Origin: Ruminococcus bicirculans (ex Wegman et al. 2014)
GTDB lineage: Bacteria > Bacillota > Clostridia > Oscillospirales > Ruminococcaceae
DNA: 64,000 nt
NCBI RefSeq assembly: GCF_000723465.1
Contig: NZ_HF545617.1
Span: forward strand, 310,001 to 374,000
Reading direction: 5' to 3'
Shown: positions 1 to 8,041 of the stretch, one piece after another
Position numbering within the stretch: position 1 is the first letter of the stretch
Layout of the letters: each line of letters begins with the position of its first letter
Notes under the pieces: model-generated
Databases searched by the model: none
Told to the model about the DNA's origin: nothing
Seen by the model: only the letters and a program-made list of their open reading frames with translations
Program-made: the position numbers and the translations under genes

Positions 1-1158
1 GGAGGATATTGTTTTCTCTCCCTTGATAAATGACGAGGTTATGGCGTCCTCAAGCTCGTAAAGTCCACATTCATGACAGCCACGAAGTGCGGCAAGTCCA
101 CTCATCATAGACTGCGCTGCGGAAGCGTCAGCCATTGACACTGGGATATCATGTTTATCACAGGCTCTCACTGTACCTATGAGCAGGTCAAGAACTGTGT
201 CGCTGTAAACACCTGCCGGGTCATCGCAGTGGATTAGCTTGTTCATCACGCAATCATAAAAATAAGGACGCTGGATACCAGAGGCATATCCACTGAGAGC
301 GTCTGCTGCTTCATAAGAATAAGCTACGGGGAAACAGCCCTCATCTTTTTGAGAGAGCTTGTGAAGCTTTTCTTTTTGGATATTATCACTTTTCAAAAGC
401 TCATAAAGTCCCAAACTGTGGAATCCGCCTGTTACAGCAAGGACTTTTTTGTTATCTTTAAGTGCTTCTTTGATACGCAGAGCCATATGGTTTTCTCTTG
501 CAAGAGTGCCGTCTGCCGCAAGATCATCTTCTGTTTCGTCATTTCGTGAGATAATGCAGTAGGTGTACATTTGCTGTACAAAATCTTGTACAGATAGTCT
601 GAGCCCCTCTATCTCAAAATACTTCTCCCAGAACTCTTCAAAGGTCCTTAGATCTGTTTTCTCGCAAAGCTTTTTGCAGAATTTGCTGTATATAAGTCTG
701 CTGTCATCAGTGTAGCTGTGCTTGTCCTTATTACTGCGAAGGCCTTTATTTTCTGCGGTGGTAATAAGTATCTCGCTGTAGGGAAGATCTATAAAGCGTG
801 CTTCTATACCCATGGCTGCGGCTGTTTTCAGAGCGTTATACTCAGGTGAAGTATAGATAAAAGGGTAGTAGCATTTATAGTCTTCGGCTTCATCACTGAT
901 AAACTTTTTTCTGTCCTTGTAGTAATAATAGAAAGCCGCAGGGAGTTTTGTTCTCTCGTCCGTCAACACACCTATCATATCATTGGCGTTTTCAGGACCC
1001 TCTATAAGTATGACATCGGGCTGATATTCTTTAATTGCTCTGATGAGCTGCCACGAGCAGACAGGGCTGTGGTGTCTTACAGGAAAAAGCAGAAATGGCT
1101 GAGAATAGTCGAAAGGTATTATTTCAGATACTTGGCTGTATCCAGATATTCTGTCCAT
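1..1158 (-). CDS. DUF5682-family protein, partial (MoxR-associated)
   Basis: An open frame of 386 codons runs leftward off the window, so the C-terminus is missing. The ATG at 1158 follows GGGAGG and lies inside the end of the MoxR gene, an overlap of about 40 bases that suggests translational coupling. Near the N-terminus are PVRHHSPVCSWQL and ILIEGPENA, and later AVTGGFHS. These resemble my recollection of DUF5682 proteins, encoded beside MoxR ATPases and vWA proteins, with possible relation to the TraB/EreA/ChaN fold. The function of the family is not established; MoxR-vWA modules are thought to act as chaperone-like assembly or metal-insertion factors. A vWA gene would be expected just to the left of the window. 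The family call is moderately secure; the function is not. Confidence 0.68.
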   Translation of the reverse strand, partial: MDRISGYSQVSEIIPFDYSQPFLLFPVRHHSPVCSWQLIRAIKEYQPDVILIEGPENANDMIGVLTDERTKLPAAFYYYYKDRKKFISDEAEDYKCYYPFIYTSPEYNALKTAAAMGIEARFIDLPYSEILITTAENKGLRSNKDKHSYTDDSRLIYSKFCKKLCEKTDLRTFEEFWEKYFEIEGLRLSVQDFVQQMYTYCIISRNDETEDDLAADGTLARENHMALRIKEALKDNKKVLAVTGGFHSLGLYELLKSDNIQKEKLHKLSQKDEGCFPVAYSYEAADALSGYASGIQRPYFYDCVMNKLIHCDDPAGVYSDTVLDLLIGTVRACDKHDIPVSMADASAAQSMMSGLAALRGCHECGLYELEDAITSSFIKGEKTISS

Positions 1159-2225
1159 ATGCCTCCCTCACTTGCACTTTTTTCCTTAACAGCGATCCTG
1201 AAATAGCTTTTGAGCTTTTCAAGATCGTCTTTGTTTTCCTTACAAACTGCTCCTAAAAGATTCTGCGTAAGCTCTTTGAGATCAGTTTTTCCGTCACCAT
1301 AATAATATGCACTGCTCATAGTTTGATAGAAAACGGACACAGCTTCGGCTGTACTCATAACGGCGTTTGGTTTTTCAAGCTTTGTTCCCTCTGAGGTAAC
1401 GCCCTCACGAAGCTCATGATATGTGACAGCAAGAAGTTCAGCAGCGTCAGTGTCTATAGGCTGGTCGATATGACCTGTTTTTGCAAGGTCTTGTGCTTCA
1501 CGGATAATGATCTCTTTTTCGAGCCTTACGTCACGAACAGGCTCGACAGTCTCAAAATTGAAACGTCTTTTCAAAGCACCTGACATTTCATTTACGCCCT
1601 TATCACGGGTGTTTGCAGTACCGATTATATTAAATCCTTGCTTGGCGAAAACAAGTCCTTCGTTTTCAAGCTCAGGGATATTGAGTATCTGGTCGCTCAT
1701 TACAGAAATAAGGCTATCTTGGATTTCTGCAGGGGTACGAGTTATTTCCTCAAATCGTGCGAAAATGCCTTGTTCCATGCCTATGAGCAGGGGAGCAGAC
1801 ACAAGGGCTTCACGGCACGGACCTTTTGAAAGAAGCATGGCATAGTTCCAGCTATATTTTATCATATCCTCGGTAGTTCCAGCCGTACCCTGAACTGTGT
1901 TCGTGCTTATGCCGCAGCAGGCAGCAGAGAGAAGCTCAGAGAGCATAGTTTTAGCAGTGCCTGGCTCACCCACCAGCATAAGTCCACGGTTTCCGGCGAG
2001 GGTGATTATACAGCGCTCAACAAGTGCGTCATTGCCATAGAATTTGCGCTTTATCTGCATTTTGCCATCGGCAGTTTTGATGATTCCGCCTAATATAAAT
2101 GTTCGCACTGCCTTTGGCGACAGCACCCAATTTTCAGGCTTTTTGCCAATATCAACACTTTTCAAGGCATCAAGTTCATTTTTGTAGCGTATCTCAACGG
2201 GCGGTTTTATGTATTCATTCGTCAT
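1119..2225 (-). CDS. MoxR-family AAA+ ATPase (YehL-like)
   Basis: This 368-residue AAA+ ATPase has Walker A GEPGTAKT at about residues 86-93. The Walker B region reads FARFEEITR near 155-163, where many MoxR proteins have DEINR. A sensor-1 segment GTANTRD lies near 201-207. MoxR ATPases work with vWA-domain partners to remodel or mature other proteins in the cytoplasm. The FEEITR form resembles the E. coli YehL branch. The next gene (DUF5682-like) starts within its 3' end, so the two are probably made together. A promoter lies 37-65 bases upstream of its start. The start is supported by GGAGAT eight bases before the ATG. The substrate is unknown. Confidence 0.85.
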   Translation of the reverse strand: MTNEYIKPPVEIRYKNELDALKSVDIGKKPENWVLSPKAVRTFILGGIIKTADGKMQIKRKFYGNDALVERCIITLAGNRGLMLVGEPGTAKTMLSELLSAACCGISTNTVQGTAGTTEDMIKYSWNYAMLLSKGPCREALVSAPLLIGMEQGIFARFEEITRTPAEIQDSLISVMSDQILNIPELENEGLVFAKQGFNIIGTANTRDKGVNEMSGALKRRFNFETVEPVRDVRLEKEIIIREAQDLAKTGHIDQPIDTDAAELLAVTYHELREGVTSEGTKLEKPNAVMSTAEAVSVFYQTMSSAYYYGDGKTDLKELTQNLLGAVCKENKDDLEKLKSYFRIAVKEKSASEGGIWTEYLDTAKYLK

Positions 2226-2261
2226 AGCAGTTATCTCCTAAAAGTTAATTTATCAGTAATA

Positions 2262-2290
2262 ATTATATCATATTTTGTTGTTATTTACAA
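2262..2290 (-). promoter_or_regulatory. Promoter of the MoxR operon
   Basis: On the minus strand TTGTAA (2285-2290) and a perfect TATAAT (2262-2267) are separated by 17 bases. This matches a vegetative sigma-70/SigA promoter placed for the MoxR gene. Confidence 0.7.
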
Positions 2291-2363
2291 TAAGCAGGGG
2301 GATATTCAGCTAAATTGACAACGAGCAGATGTTTTGGTTGTGCATTTTGACAGTTAGGATAGG

Positions 2364-2401
2364 GTATAAAAAAACCGCTTCGCATTTCTGCGAAACGGTT
2401 T
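2364..2401 (-). terminator. Terminator after rpsI
   Basis: A 13-bp stem (2372-2384 with 2389-2401, one G-T pair) with a TTTC-type loop is followed on the minus strand by a T run. It is a canonical intrinsic terminator for the rplM-rpsI operon. Confidence 0.9.
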
Positions 2402-2418
2402 GATAAATGAGAATGAAA

Positions 2419-2820
2419 TTATCTCTTTGAGAACTGTGGAGCACGTCTTGCGGCTTTGAGACCGTACTTCTTTCTTTCCTTCATTCTTGGGTCACGAGTG
2501 AGGAAGCCTTCCTTCTTAAGGAGAGGTCTGAACTCATCGCTAGCCTGAAGAAGAGCTCTTGAAAGACCGTGTCTGATTGCACCAGCCTGACCTGTTACTC
2601 CACCGCCTGTTACCGTGCAAACGATATCGTACTTATCCATTGTATCTGTTACAGCAAATGGCTGACGAACGATGAGCTTGAGTGTCTCAAGACCGAAGTA
2701 ATCGTCAATGTCTCTGCCGTTGATTGTGATCTTACCTGTACCCTCGTAAACACGAACACGGGCAACAGAATGTTTTCTTCTACCTGTGCCATAGAAATAT
2801 GGCTGCTTTGATTCGTACAT
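2419..2820 (-). CDS. rpsI: 30S ribosomal protein S9
   Basis: This 133-residue protein is full length for bacterial S9, which lies in the 30S head with its C-terminal tail near the P-site tRNA. The N-terminus [17 protein letters not shown] and the basic tail ending APQFSKR (the conserved S9 SKR end) identify it. It follows rplM by 16 bases in the usual rplM-rpsI order and ends just before a strong terminator. Confidence 0.97.
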   Translation of the reverse strand: MYESKQPYFYGTGRRKHSVARVRVYEGTGKITINGRDIDDYFGLETLKLIVRQPFAVTDTMDKYDIVCTVTGGGVTGQAGAIRHGLSRALLQASDEFRPLLKKEGFLTRDPRMKERKKYGLKAARRAPQFSKR

Positions 2821-2836
2821 CTAAATTGCTCCTTCC

Positions 2837-3265
2837 TTACAGTTCGTATTTAACAGGCTTCTGAGCAGCATTGTTATGCTCAGCACCCTTGTATACTCTG
2901 AGTCTCTTTGCAGCAGCTCTGCCAAGTGTGTTGTTAGGGAGCATACCCTCAACAGCAATTGTCATAGCTCTGTCTGACTGATTAGCCATCATATCTGAAT
3001 ACTTGATCTCCTTAAGACCACCGATCCAGCCTGTGTGCCACTTGTAAGACTTCTGATCAAGCTTCTTGCCTGTGAGAACAGCCTTATCTGTGTTGATGAT
3101 GATTACATGGTCGCCGCAGTCAGCGTGTGGTGCGTAAGTTGGCTTGTGCTTGCCACGAAGAATGTGAGCAGCCTTAGCAGCAACTCTACCGAGTGACTGA
3201 CCTTCAGCGTCGAGAATATACCATGTGCGAGTAATGTCGCCTGCTTTTGGCATATAAGTTGACAT
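2837..3265 (-). CDS. rplM: 50S ribosomal protein L13
   Basis: This 142-residue protein is an early-assembly component of the large subunit. The L13 hallmarks RTWYILDAEGQSLGRVA, LRGKHKPTYAPHADCGDHV and GMLPNNTLGR are present. The start chosen is the ATG at 3265, preceded by GGAGG, which gives the family-standard length. A longer reading beginning at 3370 overlaps the -35 box and would translate the leader, so it is rejected. It is co-transcribed with rpsI from the promoter at 3342-3370. Confidence 0.96.
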   Translation of the reverse strand: MSTYMPKAGDITRTWYILDAEGQSLGRVAAKAAHILRGKHKPTYAPHADCGDHVIIINTDKAVLTGKKLDQKSYKWHTGWIGGLKEIKYSDMMANQSDRAMTIAVEGMLPNNTLGRAAAKRLRVYKGAEHNNAAQKPVKYEL

Positions 3266-3298
3266 ATTATTTCCTCCATTCAGAATTTTAAAAAGTCT

Positions 3299-3327
3299 GT
3301 TCACAGCCGCATTTTTGCCCTGTGAAC
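3299..3327 (-). promoter_or_regulatory. Leader hairpin upstream of rplM
   Basis: The 5' UTR of rplM carries an inverted repeat, GTTCACAG (minus strand 3327-3320) with CTGTGAAC (3306-3299), about 35 bases before the start codon. Ribosomal-protein operons often have autoregulatory leader structures, and L13 leaders are known in Firmicutes. Whether this is homologous cannot be decided from sequence alone. Confidence 0.5.
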
Positions 3328-3341
3328 TCACAACGTTGTCT

Positions 3342-3370
3342 ATTATACAACAGCTTTTCACGATTGTCAA
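3342..3370 (-). promoter_or_regulatory. Consensus promoter of rplM-rpsI
   Basis: On the minus strand a perfect TTGACA (3365-3370) and a perfect TATAAT (3342-3347) are separated by 17 bases, as expected for a strongly expressed ribosomal-protein operon. Confidence 0.92.
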
Positions 3371-3657
3371 TAGTCAAAACGTCGAATTTTTAATTTATAT
3401 CCCTCATTCTCTTTAATTCTCTTCGTTTTGCTCCATTTCTCTCGATTTCTCACAATTCATTTCACTTTTGCCTTTTACACTAATATACATAGTAATATGG
3501 CATAAACTAAAGATAATCATAGTATAAGCAACGTATATTCAATATTTATCTGTCTACGCTAGAATATGTGCTTATATGTCTGTATTTGCATTTTCGGTAT
3601 ATGCTTTTCTTCTGCACCAAAATTCTGCAAACCGTCTGCTTTACTGTATTTTCAGCT
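3371..3657. other. Intergenic stretch without a recognised gene
   Basis: Between the rplM promoter and the end of the XRE gene the DNA is AT-rich. On the plus strand 3400-3470 is a pyrimidine-rich tract. I see no convincing ORF, RNA structure or terminator here. Confidence 0.5.
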
Positions 3658-3864
3658 TTATTCATCTTCAAATGAAAAAATATCCTCTACAGATACACCA
3701 AATACCTTTGCAATATCCATTGCAAGCTTTAGGGACGGATTGTATTGTCCTTTTTCAAGACGTATGATAGTTTCACGCCTGACGCCCACTTTTTCGGCAA
3801 GGTCACCCTGCTTCATGTCAAGCTTGGCACGATATTCCTTGAGTTTTGTTTTTAGCTCCGGCAT
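3658..3864 (-). CDS. XRE-family HTH transcriptional regulator
   Basis: This 68-residue protein is essentially one helix-turn-helix domain. [20 protein letters not shown] is the helix-turn-helix, followed by [20 protein letters not shown], typical of small YgzD/Xre-like regulators. It is the last gene of a three-gene minus-strand operon with two membrane proteins, and its ATG sits directly at the stop of the gene before it (one-base overlap). The three palindromes at the operon promoter are the obvious candidates for its autoregulatory binding sites, although that is inference. Confidence 0.9.
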   Translation of the reverse strand: MPELKTKLKEYRAKLDMKQGDLAEKVGVRRETIIRLEKGQYNPSLKLAMDIAKVFGVSVEDIFSFEDE

Positions 3865-4331
3865 TACTCGTCCTCCTCATCGGTGCTGAGCTTGCCCTCA
3901 TGGTGGAGGAAAAATCCGCTTTCAAGGGTCATGTAACTGAACCAGAATATAAACCATACTTGATATAGTCTGTCGCTGTTTATCTTTATGGTTATACTTC
4001 CTTCCCAGAACATTGATATAAAGATCGCTACTGCTAATATTATTAAAAACATTTTTGTGATACTTTGATGTGCCTTGAGCATATTTTCTTTTGCCATTTC
4101 GTCCTCTTTGTCAACTTTCTGACAGCTTGCATACAGCCATATTACTGCAAATAAAGCCGTCATAGCAGCCAACACAACGAATATCACCGTCGCCCATGTT
4201 GTATTATCAAGCTTGTAATGCTCCGCAGTGTTTTCAAATATCTCTGTGACAAGTATTGCAATTCCTGTTACCATACGCTTTTTGTGATATTCTCTCAGAG
4301 TTATCTTTTTCTTTTCTTTTTTCGCTTTCAT
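3864..4331 (-). CDS. Small membrane protein, function unknown
   Basis: This 155-residue protein has a lysine-rich N-terminus, then roughly four hydrophobic segments (around [45 protein letters not shown] and [17 protein letters not shown]) and an acidic tail. The start at 4331 is chosen because AGAGGG precedes it and it leaves a 10-base gap from the upstream gene; an earlier ATG at 4373 lacks a good site. It shares its layout with the preceding 160-residue protein, so the pair may be paralogous or form a complex. Membrane protein plus XRE regulator operons are common in Firmicutes, but no function can be named. Confidence 0.75.
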   Translation of the reverse strand: MKAKKEKKKITLREYHKKRMVTGIAILVTEIFENTAEHYKLDNTTWATVIFVVLAAMTALFAVIWLYASCQKVDKEDEMAKENMLKAHQSITKMFLIILAVAIFISMFWEGSITIKINSDRLYQVWFIFWFSYMTLESGFFLHHEGKLSTDEEDE

Positions 4332-4341
4332 TTTTATCCCT

Positions 4342-4824
4342 CTAGTTCTCATCATCATCGAACTTACTTTCAAAATATAGACCTATAAAATTGTACACCG
4401 CATAGCAGAACCATATCAAGCCCGTTATAACATATTCGTTTAGTGTGACCTTAAATCTTCCTAAAATATCGGAAAACAAAGTCATAACTGAAATAAACAG
4501 GCAGGCAATCGTGAACAGGAACGTTATAAAAGTCTGATTGACCTTTGCTGTTGTCTGCTGAGTAAGCTCGTCATTTGTATCTCTTTTGCCGACCGTGGAT
4601 ATCATCTTTGTTATGCATATGGCGATCAGCGCAAGCGTTCCCAAAGATACGATAAGGTTTATCACATTGGTAAGTGTGTGCCCTTTCTTTATCGCAGGCA
4701 GCACCTTTTCCATAACCCAATAGAATATCCACATCGCTCCACCCAGCGTGCCCAAAATACCCATCTGTCTGTAATACTTTTTGTATGATATTTTGTCTGT
4801 TTTTATCTCCGTTTTGTCATTCAT
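4342..4824 (-). CDS. Small membrane protein, function unknown
   Basis: About 160 residues with a charged N-terminus and four predicted membrane segments (near ILGTLGGAMWIFYWV, TNVINLIVSLGTLALIAI, FITFLFTIACLFISVM and YVITGLIWFCYAVYNFIG). The start at 4824 is preferred over 4869 because a purine-rich AAAGAAGATG precedes it and the longer form begins within an operator palindrome region without a ribosome site. It is first in an operon with a second membrane protein and an XRE regulator, transcribed from the promoter at 4898-4926. Confidence 0.75.
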   Translation of the reverse strand: MNDKTEIKTDKISYKKYYRQMGILGTLGGAMWIFYWVMEKVLPAIKKGHTLTNVINLIVSLGTLALIAICITKMISTVGKRDTNDELTQQTTAKVNQTFITFLFTIACLFISVMTLFSDILGRFKVTLNEYVITGLIWFCYAVYNFIGLYFESKFDDDEN

Positions 4825-4870
4825 TTCTACATCTTCTTTCATTTGTGATTTAAACAGCTGCATATACAAG

Positions 4871-4949
4871 GTGATTTATTTATCACCTTATGTGACAATA
4901 ATATCACTTTTACCTTGCAAAGTCAATAGAAAAGTGACAAATTTATCAC
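4871..4949 (-). promoter_or_regulatory. Promoter with three phased operator palindromes
   Basis: The minus-strand promoter is TTGACT (4921-4926), 17 bases, TATTAT (4898-4903). Three 16-bp inverted repeats of the form GTGA-N8-TCAC lie at 4871-4886, 4892-4907 and 4934-4949. Their starts are 21 and 42 bases apart, that is two and four helical turns, so all face the same side of the DNA. One covers the -10 box, one lies just upstream of the -35 box and one downstream of the transcription start. This is a classic repressor arrangement; the XRE protein of the operon is the likely ligand (inference). Confidence 0.82.
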
Positions 4950-5009
4950 CTTTGTGCATATACACAAATCGTGCCATATCAGTTTGTACACATTTATGTA
5001 CACTGACAA

Positions 5010-5035
5010 CAAAAAGAGCGGAACAAAGTCCGCTC
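5010..5035 (-). terminator. Terminator after the 254-aa membrane protein
   Basis: The stem GAGCGGA (5016-5022) with TCCGCTC (5029-5035) is followed on the minus strand by TTTTTG. It ends the gene at 5042-5806. Confidence 0.85.
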
Positions 5036-5041
5036 ATGAAA

Positions 5042-5806
5042 TTATTCTGTTTGTGAATTTGAACTTTCTTCATTGCTACTGTCGGTGTCGCTTTTATCTT
5101 CTGTGAATATCTCTTTGCATACAGCACTAAATTCATCGTCACGGAGTGAAACTTTATTTTTTATCACGTCTGAAATGGTGAATTTTCTGTAAGTGAAGCC
5201 GTCATATACTATTAAAAAGGAAATAGTGTAGTTATCAGAGCCATGTTTGCCTTTTACTGTTACTGTGTAGTTGTGACCGTTCTTTGTGCAATCCCACTTT
5301 GCGTCCTCGCCTAGATAAGAAGCTATGCACTCACCGATTACCTTTGCTGAATTTCCCGAAAAGTTGTCAAGGCTTTGCACATAACTGTTCTGTGCGGATA
5401 CGAGCATATAGTCGTTGTCTATTTTTATGCTCTGCGTAAAACCATTCATAAACAGTGCAGCGATAATGAAAAATCCGCACATTATCGCTTTGTAAAGCTC
5501 TCTGCCGCAAAGCTTTTCACGCTTATAAACATAAAAAGGCGTTAGCCATACCCATTTGAAAAGGTGTGCGGCATCAATGCCATGCTTTATAAGCTGTTTG
5601 CAATCTGCAATGGAACAGCCTATCATGAACAGCGGCACAAGTATCCACAGGAACGCTCCTGCGGTGGCAGAGTTTGCATAGTTTTCAAGAAACAAGCCGA
5701 TAAGCGGAACAAAGCATATGAACCATATCAGCCCATTATTAAGAGCCATTGCTTTGGCAGAGTTTGAGTTGCTTTCGGTCTGCGGTGCATTTATCGTAAT
5801 ATCCAT
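5042..5806 (-). CDS. Membrane protein of unknown function
   Basis: This 254-residue protein begins with a short polar segment, followed by hydrophobic stretches (LIWFICFVPLIGLFLE, AGAFLWILVPLFMIGCSI, AIMCGFFIIAALFMNGF) in the first half. The second half is a soluble domain of about 130 residues with a serine/glutamate-rich tail (SSNEESSNSQTE). The layout suggests a membrane-anchored protein with a folded extracytoplasmic or cytoplasmic domain. The start has GGAGG seven bases upstream. It has its own promoter and terminator and is probably monocistronic. I do not recognise the family. Confidence 0.8.
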   Translation of the reverse strand: MDITINAPQTESNSNSAKAMALNNGLIWFICFVPLIGLFLENYANSATAGAFLWILVPLFMIGCSIADCKQLIKHGIDAAHLFKWVWLTPFYVYKREKLCGRELYKAIMCGFFIIAALFMNGFTQSIKIDNDYMLVSAQNSYVQSLDNFSGNSAKVIGECIASYLGEDAKWDCTKNGHNYTVTVKGKHGSDNYTISFLIVYDGFTYRKFTISDVIKNKVSLRDDEFSAVCKEIFTEDKSDTDSSNEESSNSQTE

Positions 5807-5835
5807 TTTGTCCTCCGATTTTTTAAGCTACCTAT

Positions 5836-5864
5836 ATTATATAATATTTTTTTCAAATAATCAA
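5836..5864 (-). promoter_or_regulatory. Promoter of the 254-aa membrane protein
   Basis: On the minus strand TTGATT (5859-5864) and TATAAT (5836-5841) have a 17-base spacer within very AT-rich DNA. Confidence 0.65.
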
Positions 5865-5936
5865 TAGCCTGTGTTTTTGTTTATTAGTAACAAAACAAAT
5901 GTTCGGCTTTGCTCTGAAAAATGTTTAATTAATGTA

Positions 5937-5966
5937 TTTACAAAATCGTTGACTTTGTGTTATAAT
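5937..5966 (+). promoter_or_regulatory. Promoter of the topoisomerase operon
   Basis: TTTACA (5937-5942), 18 bases, TATAAT (5961-5966), about 50 bases before the start codon. A TTGACT at 5949-5954 lies too close to the same -10 to be its partner. Confidence 0.6.
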
Positions 5967-6016
5967 ATAATTTGTATGTAAAAAATTCTTCAGATCCGTA
6001 AGAAAGGAAATGAGAA

Positions 6017-7999
6017 ATGGCAAATAAAAAGGAATATACAAATGAAGATATAGTATCTCTTAAGGGGGAGGACAGAGTAAGAAAGCGTCCTGCGGTAATA
6101 TTCGGCTCTGACGGACTTGAGGGCTGTAAACATTCTGTTTTTGAAATTCTTTCAAACTCTATAGACGAGGCTCGTGACGGTCATGGCGATAAGATAATCG
6201 TTACAAAGTACAATGACGATTCTATCGAGGTGGAAGACTTCGGACGTGGTTGTCCTGTTGACTATAACCAGCGTGAGAAAAAATATAACTGGGAGCTTGT
6301 TTACTGCGAGCTTTATGCAGGTGGCAAGTATAATAATAACAGCGGAGATAACTATGAATATTCGTTGGGCCTTAACGGACTGGGTGCTTGTGCGACGCAG
6401 TATTCATCTGAGTTTATGGACGTCGAGGTTTTCCGTGACGGATATAAGTATGACCTGCACTTTGAAAAGGGAAGAAACGTTGGTGGTCTTAAAAAGGAAG
6501 AAACAAAGCAGAAAAAGACAGGTACAAAGACACATTGGCGACCTGACCTTGAAGTTTTCACTGATATAAAAATTGAGAACGAATATTTTGAGGACGTTCT
6601 GAAAAAGCAGGCTGTAGTAAACCCTAATATCACATTTATCCTGCGTATACAGCGTGAGAACAATTCTTTTGAAGAAAAGACGTTCTATTATGAGAATGGT
6701 ATCGCCGATTATGTTGCAGAGATAGCAGGTGAAAAGCCTCTGACCTCGGTGCAGTTTTTCACAGGCGACCGCAAGGGTCGTGACCGTGAGGACAAGGACG
6801 ATTACAAGGTAAAGCTTTCTGTGGCATTCACTTTCTCTAATCAGGTAAAATGTCTTGAATATTATCACAATTCAAGTTTTCTGGAACATGGTGGCTCACC
6901 GGAGGACGCAGTAAAGAGTGCTTTCACATCTCAGATAAATGCTTATCTCAAAAGCAACAATAAGTATCTGAAAAACGAAAAGCCTATTACTTTTCAGGAT
7001 ATCGAGGATTGCTTGGTGCTTGTTTCAAGTTCTTTTTCTACACAGACTTCATATGCCAATCAGACAAAGAAAGCTATCACAAACAAGTTTATCAAGGAGT
7101 GCATGACAGAGTTCTTGAAGCACAATCTCGAGATATACTTTATTGAAAATCCTGACGAAGCGGTGAAGATAGCCGAGCAGGTTCTTGTAAACAAGAGAAG
7201 CCGTGAAAAGGCTGAGAAGTCAAGAATAGACCTGAAGAAAAAGCTTGCAGGCTCTATCGACCTTTCAAATCAGGTGCAGAAATTCGTTGACTGCCGTTCA
7301 AAAGACCTTTCTCAGCGTGAGCTTTATATCGTGGAGGGCGACTCGGCGCTCGGTTCTGTAAAAATGGCAAGAAATGCAGAGTTTCAGGCTGTTATCCCTG
7401 TAAGAGGAAAGATACTCAACTGTCTGAAAGCTGACTATGATAAGATTTTCAAGAATGAGATAATCACAGATCTTATAAAAGTCATAGGCTGCGGAGTTGA
7501 GGTCAAGACGGGCAAGAACAAGGAGATATCTATGTTCAATCTCGACAACCTTCGCTGGAACAAGATAGTTATTTGTACTGATGCCGATGTTGACGGCTTC
7601 CATATCAGAACGCTTATACTCACAATGCTTTACAGACTTGTGCCGACCCTTATTGAAAAAGGATATGTTTATATTGCGGAGTCACCGCTCTTTGAGATAA
7701 CGACTTCCGACAAGACTTACTTTGCATATGACGAGAACGAAAAGACAAAGATACTCAAAATGATAGGCAATAAAAAGTTTGATATCCAGCGTTCAAAAGG
7801 TCTTGGCGAGAACGAGGCGGAGATGATGAGCCTTACGACAATGGACCCTGCCACAAGACGTCTTATAAAGATAGAGCCTGACGATATCGAGCAGACACAA
7901 TGGATGTTCGATATGCTCTTGGGTGACGATCTGCAGGGAAGAAAAGATTTCATCACCAATAATGGTGTTGATTATCTTGATATGGCGGATATTTCATAA
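6017..7999 (+). CDS. parE: Type IIA topoisomerase ATPase/TOPRIM subunit (ParE/GyrB-like)
   Basis: This 660-residue subunit hydrolyses ATP to drive DNA strand passage. The GHKL ATPase shows EILSNSIDEA, the VEDFGRGCPVD loop and SLGLNGLGACAT. The TOPRIM domain shows YIVEGDSALGS and CTDADVDGFHI, and the C-terminal RSKGLGENEAEMM matches the family. It is clearly diverged from canonical GyrB (for example RPAVIFGSDGLEGCKHSV at the N-terminus), so it is more likely a topoisomerase IV or a second enzyme than the main gyrase. The partner subunit starts 42 bases downstream. The gene symbol is by role; gyrB cannot be fully excluded. Confidence 0.88.
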   Translation: MANKKEYTNEDIVSLKGEDRVRKRPAVIFGSDGLEGCKHSVFEILSNSIDEARDGHGDKIIVTKYNDDSIEVEDFGRGCPVDYNQREKKYNWELVYCELYAGGKYNNNSGDNYEYSLGLNGLGACATQYSSEFMDVEVFRDGYKYDLHFEKGRNVGGLKKEETKQKKTGTKTHWRPDLEVFTDIKIENEYFEDVLKKQAVVNPNITFILRIQRENNSFEEKTFYYENGIADYVAEIAGEKPLTSVQFFTGDRKGRDREDKDDYKVKLSVAFTFSNQVKCLEYYHNSSFLEHGGSPEDAVKSAFTSQINAYLKSNNKYLKNEKPITFQDIEDCLVLVSSSFSTQTSYANQTKKAITNKFIKECMTEFLKHNLEIYFIENPDEAVKIAEQVLVNKRSREKAEKSRIDLKKKLAGSIDLSNQVQKFVDCRSKDLSQRELYIVEGDSALGSVKMARNAEFQAVIPVRGKILNCLKADYDKIFKNEIITDLIKVIGCGVEVKTGKNKEISMFNLDNLRWNKIVICTDADVDGFHIRTLILTMLYRLVPTLIEKGYVYIAESPLFEITTSDKTYFAYDENEKTKILKMIGNKKFDIQRSKGLGENEAEMMSLTTMDPATRRLIKIEPDDIEQTQWMFDMLLGDDLQGRKDFITNNGVDYLDMADIS

Positions 8000-8041
8000 T
8001 TTGCATCTGAAAATATATTCGGCGCAGAAAGGATAGATTTT

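Noticed and set aside
1507-1845. 112-codon plus-strand frame in the MoxR gene
   Set aside because: It is an antisense shadow of a conserved ATPase.
3266-3370. N-terminal extension of L13
   Set aside because: It begins inside the -35 box and would give a length not known for L13.
4888-5142. 84-codon minus-strand frame over the operator region
   Set aside because: It overlaps the promoter and terminator of flanking genes and lies antiparallel to no conserved protein. The palindromes explain the sequence better.
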